15,590 nt of DNA from DASZPL01 sp035550315 (lineage in GTDB: Bacteria; Actinomycetota; Actinomycetes; JAFAQI01): the NCBI GenBank assembly GCA_035550315.1, contig DASZPL010000095.1, positions 1-15,590 of the forward strand. Reading direction: 5' to 3'. Of this stretch, positions 1-5,930 are shown piece by piece. The notes below the pieces were generated by a model. It was not told the origin of the DNA. It saw only the letters and a list, made by a program, of their open reading frames with translations, and searched no databases. Both the position numbers and the translations under genes were made by a program. Each line of letters opens with the position of its first letter. Positions within the stretch are counted from its first letter, which is position 1.

Positions 1-71
1 CCGGCGACCAGCCGCTCGCGGGCGGGCGCGGACCGGTCTTCCGGCTCCGGTGCGATCGAGGGGATCGACAA
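1..71 (-). CDS. Probable TetR-family regulator, N-terminal fragment (runs off the left edge)
   Basis: An open frame reads leftward off the window from a TTG codon at 71-69. AGGGAG (83-78) lies 6 bases upstream of it, a good ribosome-binding site. Only 23 codons are visible: a proline- and acid-rich leader, then APARERLVAG. That resembles the first residues of TetR helix 1, where RERLVAAA-type sequences are common. The helix-turn-helix itself lies outside the window, so the family call rests on this short motif and on context. The gene diverges from a P450, and between them sits a tandem palindrome suited to a dimeric repressor. A GTG at 76-74, in another frame, is too close to the ribosome-binding site to be preferred. 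If the call is right, the protein would probably bind the palindromes and control itself and the P450. It could instead be an unrelated protein. Confidence 0.42.
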   Translation of the reverse strand, partial: MSIPSIAPEPEDRSAPARERLVA

Positions 72-99
72 CTCACGCTCCCTGGCTGCGCCTTGCGAC

Positions 100-146
100 C
101 GATGGTACGACGCGGTACCGTACTTTGGTACTCGCGCGTACCATCG
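100..146. promoter_or_regulatory. Tandem palindromic operator between divergent regulator and P450
   Basis: Two 16-bp palindromes of the form GGTAC-N6-GTACC lie at 104-119 and 127-142, 23 bp apart start to start. All ten arm bases are identical in both copies and all six spacer positions differ, as expected if only the arms are contacted by protein. The outer arms extend to a perfect 10-bp inverted repeat, CGATGGTACG (100-109) and CGTACCATCG (137-146). A TANNNT match for the P450 lies between them at 121-126 (TACTTT). A minus-strand match for the regulator (TACGGT) lies at 122-117. A bound repressor would therefore cover both promoters. Which protein binds is inferred from position only. Confidence 0.7.
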
Positions 147-164
147 CGTCGACAGGGGTCAGTC

Positions 165-1442
165 GTGAGCGTTGACGATCGGTTCACCAACTCACTCGAC
201 GAGCTGAACGAACGCCTGCTCGACGGCAAGCTCAACGAGATCGTCACCGGCCCGGTCACCGACTGGGCGACCGACTTCGATCACCTGACCGACGAGTGGG
301 CGGCCGACCCGTACGCCATCCAGGACGAGCTCCGGCAGCGGTGCCCGATCGCCCGCACCGAGCGCTACGGCGGCGGCTGGCTGCCGACCAGGTTCGACGA
401 CGTGTCGGCGATCGCCTATGACACCGAGCGGTTCTCGTCCCGGGCGATCATCATGGGCAACTTCCGGCCGCCGCCCGAGCTCGCACCGATCGGCGGTTCG
501 CCGCCGATCTCCTCGGACCCGCCGTTTCATCACGATGCGCGCAAGCTGCTGCTGCCGGCGTTCACCAAGCGCAGCATCGAGCGGCTGGAGCCGGCGACCC
601 GCGCGTTCTGCCACCGGCTGATCGACGACTTCGCCGGCGCGTCGGTGATCGACGCGTCCCGGCAGTACGCCCAGCACATCCCGATGCGGGTGATCGCCGA
701 CATGCTCGGCTTCCCGCCGGAGGACACGCCACAGTTCCGCGAGTTCGTTGAGAACGCGCTCGAAGGAGTCAACGCGCCGCTCGACGAGCAGATCGCGCGC
801 AGCCAGAAGCTCGGCGAGTACATCCTGGCGCAGATCAACGATCACCTCGCGAACCCGCGCGACGACCTCACGTCGTACTTGATCGACGCCGAGCTCTACG
901 GGCAGAAGCTCGATCCGTTCCACGTCGCCGGGACGATGGTGCTGTTGCTGATCGCGGGCATCGACACGACCTGGAGTGCGATCGGCGCGTCGCTGTGGCA
1001 CCTGGCGAAGACGCCGGCGGACCGCGAGCGGCTGGTCGCCGAGCCGGCGCTGCTGCCGACTGCGATGGAGGAGTTCCTGCGGGCCTACGGTCCGGTGACG
1101 ATGGCCCGACTGGTCAAGGAAGACATGCAGTGGAACGGCGTCGAGATGAAGGCCGACGACTGGGTGCTGCTGTCGTTCCCGGCCGCCAACCGAGACCCGT
1201 CGAAGTTCGACCGCGCCGACGAAATCGTGATCGACCGGCGGGTCAACAAGCACGCCGCGTTCGGGCTCGGCATCCATCGCTGCGTCGGGTCGCACCTGGC
1301 CAGGATGGAGTTGCGGGTCGCGCTGGAGGTCTGGTTGGAGCGGATCCCGGAGTTCTCTCTCGCTGACCCCGTCGCGGTGACCTGGGCTGCCGGGCAGGTC
1401 CGCGGGCCGCGGACGCTGCCGATCGCAATCTCAGCCGGCTGA
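165..1442 (+). CDS. Cytochrome P450 (intact, soluble bacterial type)
   Basis: This is a haem-thiolate monooxygenase of about 425 residues, the usual length for soluble class I bacterial P450s, which take electrons from a ferredoxin and reductase. Neither partner is in the window. Landmarks are present in order. The I-helix oxygen-activation motif is AGIDTT (residues 264-269), the K-helix ExxR is in EEFLR, and the haem loop is FGLGIHRCVG with the proximal ligand at Cys373. I chose GTG 165 because AGGGG (154-158) lies 6 bases upstream; the frame is open back to 93, but that would put the operator inside the gene. There is no signal peptide or membrane anchor. The substrate cannot be read from the sequence. 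The nearby SCP2, PhyH-like and second P450 genes hint at a lipid or other hydrophobic compound. The gene converges on the P450 remnant, and their 3' ends overlap by 12 bp. Confidence 0.93.
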   Translation: MSVDDRFTNSLDELNERLLDGKLNEIVTGPVTDWATDFDHLTDEWAADPYAIQDELRQRCPIARTERYGGGWLPTRFDDVSAIAYDTERFSSRAIIMGNFRPPPELAPIGGSPPISSDPPFHHDARKLLLPAFTKRSIERLEPATRAFCHRLIDDFAGASVIDASRQYAQHIPMRVIADMLGFPPEDTPQFREFVENALEGVNAPLDEQIARSQKLGEYILAQINDHLANPRDDLTSYLIDAELYGQKLDPFHVAGTMVLLLIAGIDTTWSAIGASLWHLAKTPADRERLVAEPALLPTAMEEFLRAYGPVTMARLVKEDMQWNGVEMKADDWVLLSFPAANRDPSKFDRADEIVIDRRVNKHAAFGLGIHRCVGSHLARMELRVALEVWLERIPEFSLADPVAVTWAAGQVRGPRTLPIAISAG

Positions 1443-1994
1443 GCGCGGCCGGAAGCCGAGCCGGCACGACCGCACTGCGCCGGCGAAGATGTTCGGCTCG
1501 ATGTCGGGGCCCTCGAGCACTTCGAGCGCCGTGCTCCGCTTGGTCAGCGCGGTGAGTAACAGTCGCAGCTCGAGCCGCGCCAGTGAGGAACCCAGGCAGA
1601 AGTGGGTGCCGAAGCCGAACGCGACGTGCGGGTTGGGCCGGCGCCGGATGTCGAACCGATAGGGGTCGGCGAACGATCGCTCGTCGCGGTTCGCCGACGG
1701 GTAGAGCAACATCACGCGATCGCCTTCGGCGATCTCGGCGTCGCCAATGCGCGCGTTGTCGAGCTCCGCGCCGACCCACACCGAGATGAGGTCGTCGGCC
1801 GGAGCCGCCCGGCGCTCCTCGATCAGCGGGTTCACCACCTGCGCGAACTCCATGATCGCCATCATGAAGTCGGCGCCGACCAACGGTTCGGACATCAGCC
1901 GGTCGATCCGCATCAACCGCTCGGACCAGCTGCGTAGCGCCGGCGCGACGCCGTCGTCGAAGCCGATCAGATGTGCCGTGAGCCGTGCCGGCAA
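1431..1994 (-). pseudogene. Cytochrome P450 remnant with N-terminal and internal deletions
   Basis: The 187-codon frame keeps three separate parts of a P450. Residues 1-88 resemble the mid-protein region that ends in the DDLISVWVGAELD segment. Residues 90-120 carry the strand and meander region, GDRVMLLYPSANRDE and RFDIRRRPNPH. Residues 125-140 hold a perfect haem loop, FGFGTHFCLG, with Cys133. Missing are roughly the first 150 residues of a normal P450 and the roughly 100 residues that should contain the I-helix AGxDTT and the K-helix ExxR. The joint falls near residues 88-90 (about 1725-1735), in a stretch of short ggcga/gatcgcc repeats. The frame is open across it. A TAG stop (1997-1995) directly precedes the first codon, a TTG, and the SCP2 gene leaves only 56 bp upstream, so no N-terminus is nearby. 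The product could not be an active P450. The haem-loop style differs from that of the neighbouring P450, so it is not a recent duplicate. A misassembly is possible but unlikely. Confidence 0.8.
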
Positions 1995-2053
1995 CTAGAA
2001 CGCCGGGGCGAGCAGGTCAGGTGGCGCCGGCATCGGGCCACGTGCGCAGTCGG

Positions 2054-2449
2054 TCAGATGTCGGCGGTGATGTCGCGCAGCTTCTGCTGGAGCGCCGCCG
2101 CCTCGGCGCCGCCGCTGGCCGCGCCCGCCTGCATCGCCATGAGCTTCGTCATGTCGCCCTCGACTTTGATCTGGCCGCTCATGAACGCCTGCATCGCGGC
2201 CGCTTGGTCGCCCTTGACGAACATGTTCTTGGCGACGTCGTACGGCACCGTCAACTTGGTCGGCGCGCTGTCCATCAGCCCGGCCGCGAACGCGCCGTCG
2301 CCGATGTGCAGCTCGCGGTCGCCCTCCGGCCCGCCGGTCACCACCAGGTTGAGCGACACCGAGTCGGGCATCACGCCGCTGCCGGCTTCGGCGGTCAGCC
2401 TCGCCACTTCGGCGAGCCAGTCGTCGGACAGGAACGTGTACGTCGGCAT
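2054..2449 (-). CDS. SCP2-family sterol/lipid-carrier domain protein
   Basis: This 131-residue protein matches a stand-alone SCP2 (sterol carrier protein 2) domain in length and pattern. It has an N-terminal helix, a beta-sheet section (VSLNLVVTGGPEG, ELHIGDGAF), then a helix with the family-typical MSGQIKVEGDMTKLM. SCP2 domains bind fatty-acyl, sterol or other hydrophobic ligands in a tunnel and are usually cytosolic. There is no signal peptide. The ATG at 2449 has GAGG about 8 bases upstream. The gene lies 124 bp downstream of the TetR gene on the same strand, and a hairpin sits between them, so it may have its own promoter. Beside two P450 genes and a PhyH-like oxygenase it may deliver a hydrophobic substrate, but that is inferred from proximity. 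The ligand is unknown. Confidence 0.85.
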   Translation of the reverse strand: MPTYTFLSDDWLAEVARLTAEAGSGVMPDSVSLNLVVTGGPEGDRELHIGDGAFAAGLMDSAPTKLTVPYDVAKNMFVKGDQAAAMQAFMSGQIKVEGDMTKLMAMQAGAASGGAEAAALQQKLRDITADI

Positions 2450-2564
2450 CTCGCGACCTCGTCTCGGCAGTGGGTTGATGGCGGCAGGAAACTCGGGGCG
2501 GTGGATCGCCGTTAGATAATCACGCTACGGACGATGTCCGCAACGGCCGCTGCATCGCCGCGCA

Positions 2565-2587
2565 AATCGTCAACTATTCTGACGATT
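2565..2587 (-). terminator. Hairpin overlapping the end of the TetR gene
   Basis: AATCGTCA (2565-2572) and TGACGATT (2580-2587) form a perfect 8-bp inverted repeat around a 7-base loop. The TetR stop codon (2576-2574) is inside the loop. With one bulge the stem extends by GC on each side. The stem is AT-richer than its surroundings, and no T-tract follows. It could be a weak or Rho-assisted terminator, a processing site between the TetR and SCP2 genes, or a protein-binding site. Confidence 0.4.
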
Positions 2588-3383
2588 GCGAACGGTCCTG
2601 CAATATCTGCCGGACGCGCTCGTGGGAGACGCCGGCGGCCGCGCCCACCTGGCGCAGGCTCTGCCCGTGGCCGACGGCGGCGACAGCCGCGTCGGCGAGA
2701 TCCTGCCGGGCCCGCTCGAGGACGCGGGCGCGAGCGCGTACCTGCGCGAGGGCGGTGTCCGGGTCGTCGTCGAGTGGGGCGTCGGATGACTGCAGCAGCA
2801 GGTCGGCGAGCCGCTGGTACGCCGCCGCCGACGGCGCGTCGGCGGCGAGGGCGGCCAGCGCGAGCCGGCCGAGCGAGAGCATCATCAGCAGGCGCACCAG
2901 GTCGATGGCGCCGACCGCGGGATCGACCACGCCGAGCACCGTGCCGGCCTCGGTCGCGCGCGCGATCGTCTCCTCGTAGGCTGCCAACCCGTCGCGCAGG
3001 ATCCGCCTGACCCGCTCGTCGCGCCGCGCGGCCACGATCGCGTCCAGCAACAGCAGCGTGGCTTCGTCCGGTGGCGCTGCCAGGTTCTCGCCGAGCAGGT
3101 GCGCGACCTGCGGCCGGGGCTGCGCGGCCAGCTCGGCCAAGTCTTTCATCAGTGCGCTGGCCGGCACGATCCCCAGCGCCTGCAGCAGCAGGTCGAGCTT
3201 GCCCTTGAAGTGGGCGTAGAGCGCGCCACTGGTGACGCCGGCCCGCTCCGCGATGTCGGCGACGGTGGCGGCTTCGTACCCCTTTTCGGTGAACTCGTCG
3301 AGCGCCGCGGCGGTCAGCGCCTCCCGCGAGCTGGCTCGGCCGGCGGCCCGGCTGTCGGCACCCGAGCCGGCCGCGCGCACCAC
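2574..3383 (-). CDS. TetR-family regulator with an additional C-terminal sigma-4-like helix-turn-helix
   Basis: The protein has 269 residues, longer than the usual 190-220 of the family. Residues 18-65 form the TetR DNA-binding domain: SREALTAAALDEF, then EAATVADIAERAGVTSGALYAHFKGK, with the typical YxHFxxK recognition end. Residues 80-200 are the helical ligand and dimer domain. After an acidic linker (about 201-210) comes a tail, residues 211-263. It ends in GQSLRQVGAAAGVSHERVRQ, a second helix-turn-helix of the sort found in sigma-factor region 4 (compare GVSRERVRQIE). The start is GTG 3383: TACGCT stands 6 bases before it, matching a leaderless promoter, and there is no clear ribosome-binding site. 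The next codon is also GTG. The longer open frame upstream runs antisense through the PhyH gene and is rejected. It probably controls the divergent PhyH-MATE genes and itself. The role of the second helix-turn-helix is unknown. Confidence 0.88.
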   Translation of the reverse strand: MVRAAGSGADSRAAGRASSREALTAAALDEFTEKGYEAATVADIAERAGVTSGALYAHFKGKLDLLLQALGIVPASALMKDLAELAAQPRPQVAHLLGENLAAPPDEATLLLLDAIVAARRDERVRRILRDGLAAYEETIARATEAGTVLGVVDPAVGAIDLVRLLMMLSLGRLALAALAADAPSAAAYQRLADLLLQSSDAPLDDDPDTALAQVRARARVLERARQDLADAAVAAVGHGQSLRQVGAAAGVSHERVRQILQDRSQSSE

Positions 3384-3389
3384 GGCTGC

Positions 3390-3395
3390 AGCGTA
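3390..3395 (-). promoter_or_regulatory. Leaderless-type -10 element for the TetR gene
   Basis: On the minus strand TACGCT fits the actinobacterial -10 pattern TANNNT, and exactly 6 bases separate it from GTG 3383. Transcription would then start at or next to the start codon, giving a leaderless mRNA. The lack of a ribosome-binding site agrees with this. An 8-bp palindrome, GCTGCAGC (3385-3392), overlaps the element and could be part of an operator. Confidence 0.45.
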
Positions 3396-3404
3396 ATCAC
3401 GCCG

Positions 3405-3410
3405 TACGAT
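3405..3410 (+). promoter_or_regulatory. Leaderless-type -10 element for the PhyH-like gene
   Basis: TACGAT fits TANNNT and, like its divergent partner, ends exactly 6 bases before the start codon (GTG 3417). No ribosome-binding site is visible before that GTG. The two -10 elements lie only 9 bp apart, so polymerases could hardly occupy both together. ACGGC (3382-3386) and GCCGT (3401-3405) form a perfect inverted repeat across the pair and could be the TetR operator. Confidence 0.5.
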
Positions 3411-3416
3411 CCCTGC

Positions 3417-4205
3417 GTGACCGCGCTCGACGCCGGCAGCGACCTCGCGCCCCGGGTGCTCGACGACCTCGACCGCGACGGGTTCTCCGTCGTCGAGTCC
3501 AAGCTGACGGCCGACGAGGTCGCGGAGATCCGCGACGAGCTGCGCCGGATCGCGGCCGACACCCCGACCGGCCGCAACGACTTCGAGGGCTACCAGACCA
3601 AGCGGATCTACGCGATCTTCGCCAAGACCAGGCTGCTCGACCGGCTGGCGATCGACCCGCTCCTGCTGACGGTCGTCGACACGCTGCTCGGACCGAGCCC
3701 GCAGCTGAGCGCCCCGACCGGCATCGACATCGCGCCGGGCGAGAAGGCGCAGTTTCTGCACACCGACGACGCGATCTACCCGGTGCCGCGACCGCACGCC
3801 GACATCGTGGTCAACACGATGTGGGCGCTGGAAGACTTCACCGAGACAAACGGCGCCACGCGCGTCGTCCCGGGCTCGCATCGCTGGATCGACCGGCAGC
3901 CGATCGATCCCGACGAGACGGTCACCGTGACGATGCCGGCCGGGTCGGTGCTCTTCATCCGCGGCACACTGTGGCACGGCGGCGGCGCCAACCGCAGCGA
4001 CCGGCCCCGGCTCGGGGTGCTGATCGAGTACGCCGCCGGCTGGGTGCGGCAGCAGGAGACCCGCCTACTGGCGGTGCCGCGCGAGGTCGTGCGCACACTC
4101 GATCCGAGGCTGCAGGAGTTGCTTGGCTACGGCATCTACCCGCCGTTCGTCGGCTACGTCGACGGCCGGCACCCACGTCGACTGCTCGACGATTCCGCGC
4201 GCTGA
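3417..4205 (+). CDS. Phytanoyl-CoA dioxygenase (PhyH)-family Fe(II)/2-oxoglutarate oxygenase
   Basis: This 262-residue protein has the non-haem iron facial triad of the PhyH family. It comprises HTD at residues 115-117 (His115, Asp117) and a distal His187 in TLWHGGGANRS. The basic residues just after it (Arg193 or Arg196/198) are placed to bind the 2-oxoglutarate carboxylate. The N-terminal DRDGFSVVESKLTADEVAEIRDEL is the usual opening of the family. Such enzymes hydroxylate a substrate while turning 2-oxoglutarate into succinate and CO2. Substrates range from acyl-CoAs to natural products, and nothing here identifies this one. The start GTG 3417 is supported by the leaderless -10 element and by the family start; the frame is open to 3099, but that runs antisense through the TetR gene. 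The MATE gene begins 42 bp downstream and is probably co-transcribed. Confidence 0.88.
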   Translation: MTALDAGSDLAPRVLDDLDRDGFSVVESKLTADEVAEIRDELRRIAADTPTGRNDFEGYQTKRIYAIFAKTRLLDRLAIDPLLLTVVDTLLGPSPQLSAPTGIDIAPGEKAQFLHTDDAIYPVPRPHADIVVNTMWALEDFTETNGATRVVPGSHRWIDRQPIDPDETVTVTMPAGSVLFIRGTLWHGGGANRSDRPRLGVLIEYAAGWVRQQETRLLAVPREVVRTLDPRLQELLGYGIYPPFVGYVDGRHPRRLLDDSAR

Positions 4206-4247
4206 CGCGCTGTCCTGCCATCGGCTGGTGAGTGGCTCGATGCCGCG

Positions 4248-5564
4248 ATGAGCGAGGCGAGCTACGCCGCGGATGTCCCGACGAGGCGGCTGCTGTCGCT
4301 GACCGCATCGGCCTTCGTGGTGTTGGCGGCGGAGCCGACGTACCTGTTGATCGACACCGCCGTCGTCGGGCATCTCGGCACCCGGCAACTGGCGGCGCTC
4401 GGCATCGCCGTCGCCGTCGTCGGTCTGCTGCTGGTGATCGGTGACTTCGTCGAGTACGGCACCACCGGGCGCGTCGCGCGGGCATACGGCGCCGGCCGGT
4501 TGGACCTGGCGCGGTCGGAAGGCGTGCAGGCGTCGTGGCTCGGCCTGGCCACCGGCGTCGTGCTCGCGGGCGCGGGCGAGCTGTTCGCCTCGCCACTCGC
4601 CCATGTGCTGGCCGGCGATCGCGGCGCCGTGAGCGCGGCCGCGGTCGAGTGGTTGCGGATCGGTTTGGCCGGCTTGCCGGGCGTGTTGTTGGTGCTGGCC
4701 GGCAACGGCTGGATGCGCGGGCTGCAACGCACCCGCCAGCCGGTAGTCATCGTGTTGGCGGCCAACGTCGTCTCCGCCGTGCTGTGCCCGCTGCTGGTCT
4801 ACGCCGCCGGGCTCGGGTTGCGCGGATCAGCGGTCGCCAACCTTGCCGGCCAGGCGGTCGGCGCCGTCCTGTTCCTGGCCGCCCTCGAGGGCCCGAAGCG
4901 GGTGGTCTGGCCGACCATCCGCGCGCAGCTGGCGGTCGGTCGCGACCTGGTGATCCGCAACGTCGGCTTCCAGGCGTCCTTCCTGACCGCGGCCGCGGTG
5001 GCTGCCCGGATGGGCGCCGCGCAGCTGGCGGCGCACCAGGTCGGCATGCAGCTCGACGAGTTCAGCGCGCTGCTGCTCGACTCGGTCGCGATCGCGGCGC
5101 AGTCGTTGGTCGGCGCCGCATTGGGCAGCGGCGACGCCGGCGCGGCGCGAACCGTGACCTGGCAGATCGCGCGGTGGGGCGGCTGGGCCGGTGTCGCGTT
5201 CGCGGCGGGGTACGCCGCGCTGTGGTGGCCGATCCCGCAGGTCTTCAGCTCGGCGCCACCGGTGGTTCATCAGATGCACGTCATGTGGCCGTGGTTCTGC
5301 GTGCTCTGGCTGCCGGCAGGCGTGCTGTTCGCGCTCGACGGCGTGCTGATCGGCGCGGGTGACGTGCGGTTCATGGCGGTGCTGACGTTGATCGCCGGGC
5401 TCGGTGCGTTCGTGCCGATCGACGTGCTGGCGCTGCATTTCGAGTGGGGCCTCGGCGGCGTGTGGGCCGGGCTGCTCGGCTTCTACGTCGTGCGGCTGAT
5501 CGGCATGCTGATCCGCGCCCGCGGCACCCGATGGCAAGTGCTCGGCGCTGCCAGCAGTCGCTAG
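4248..5564 (+). CDS. MATE/DinF-family multidrug efflux transporter
   Basis: The 438-residue protein is almost entirely hydrophobic, with about twelve membrane segments in two halves. This fits the multidrug and toxin extrusion family, which exports cationic or aromatic compounds in exchange for Na+ or H+. The opening segment carries EPTYLLIDTAVVGHLGTRQLAALG, the typical DinF-branch helix 1-2 signature. The second half has the matching AAQLAAHQVGMQLDEF and DSVAIAAQSLVGAALGSG. The ATG at 4248 has no strong ribosome-binding site, but no upstream start is in frame. The gene follows the PhyH-like oxygenase, so it may export that enzyme's product or a toxic substrate sensed by the TetR protein. This is inference. 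Its stop codon shares the palindromic CTAG (5561-5564) with the convergent ABM gene. Confidence 0.92.
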   Translation: MSEASYAADVPTRRLLSLTASAFVVLAAEPTYLLIDTAVVGHLGTRQLAALGIAVAVVGLLLVIGDFVEYGTTGRVARAYGAGRLDLARSEGVQASWLGLATGVVLAGAGELFASPLAHVLAGDRGAVSAAAVEWLRIGLAGLPGVLLVLAGNGWMRGLQRTRQPVVIVLAANVVSAVLCPLLVYAAGLGLRGSAVANLAGQAVGAVLFLAALEGPKRVVWPTIRAQLAVGRDLVIRNVGFQASFLTAAAVAARMGAAQLAAHQVGMQLDEFSALLLDSVAIAAQSLVGAALGSGDAGAARTVTWQIARWGGWAGVAFAAGYAALWWPIPQVFSSAPPVVHQMHVMWPWFCVLWLPAGVLFALDGVLIGAGDVRFMAVLTLIAGLGAFVPIDVLALHFEWGLGGVWAGLLGFYVVRLIGMLIRARGTRWQVLGAASSR

Positions 5565-5884
5565 TCGACGTGCATCTCGCCGAGCTCGGACCAGTCCGCC
5601 TGGTCGATCGTGACGCTCACGATCTTCGGCGTTGCGGCGAGGTGAGCCGGAAGGTCGGCCTGGGCCTGCCGGAAGTGGTCGGACTGGACGTGCGCGGCGC
5701 CGGCGTCGCCATCGACGAACGCCTCGACGAGCACGTATTCGTTCGGATCGTCGAGACTGCGCGACCAGTCGAACCACAGGCAGCCGGGCTCGGCCCGGGT
5801 CGCCGCGGTGAAACCTCGGGTGATGTCCGCCCAGGCGTTCGCGTCCTCGGGTCGCACCTGGAACTTCGCGGTGATGAAGATCAT
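5561..5884 (-). CDS. Antibiotic biosynthesis monooxygenase (ABM)-domain protein
   Basis: The 107-residue protein is a single ABM ferredoxin-like fold. It opens with MIFITAKFQVRPEDANAWADI, followed by ATRAEPGCLWFDWSRSLDDPNEYVLVEAFVDG and then SDHFRQAQADLP. Members act as small dimeric cofactor-free quinol oxygenases (YgiN type), haem-degrading enzymes, or proteins of unknown role. The GCLWFDW and AHVQSDHF segments fit the YgiN-like group. AGGAG lies 4 bases before ATG 5884. The gene is the last in the furA-katG-cyclase series, 46 bp after the cyclase gene, so a role in quinone or oxidative-stress chemistry is plausible but inferred. It converges with the MATE gene, and the stop codons overlap in CTAG. 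Confidence 0.88.
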   Translation of the reverse strand: MIFITAKFQVRPEDANAWADITRGFTAATRAEPGCLWFDWSRSLDDPNEYVLVEAFVDGDAGAAHVQSDHFRQAQADLPAHLAATPKIVSVTIDQADWSELGEMHVD

Positions 5885-5930
5885 GTCGCTCCTGATGAGT
5901 CGTGCGGTGCGAGGCAGCCGGTCGCCGCAG

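Noticed and set aside
1431..1994. Treating the short P450 as an intact small protein
   Set aside because: It lacks the oxygen-activation helix and ExxR that all working P450s need, and a stop directly precedes the first codon.
3099..3416. N-terminal extension of the PhyH-like frame and the matching extension of the TetR frame (3384-3977)
   Set aside because: Each extension runs antisense through the other gene and does not match its family. GTG 3417 and GTG 3383 give the expected N-termini.
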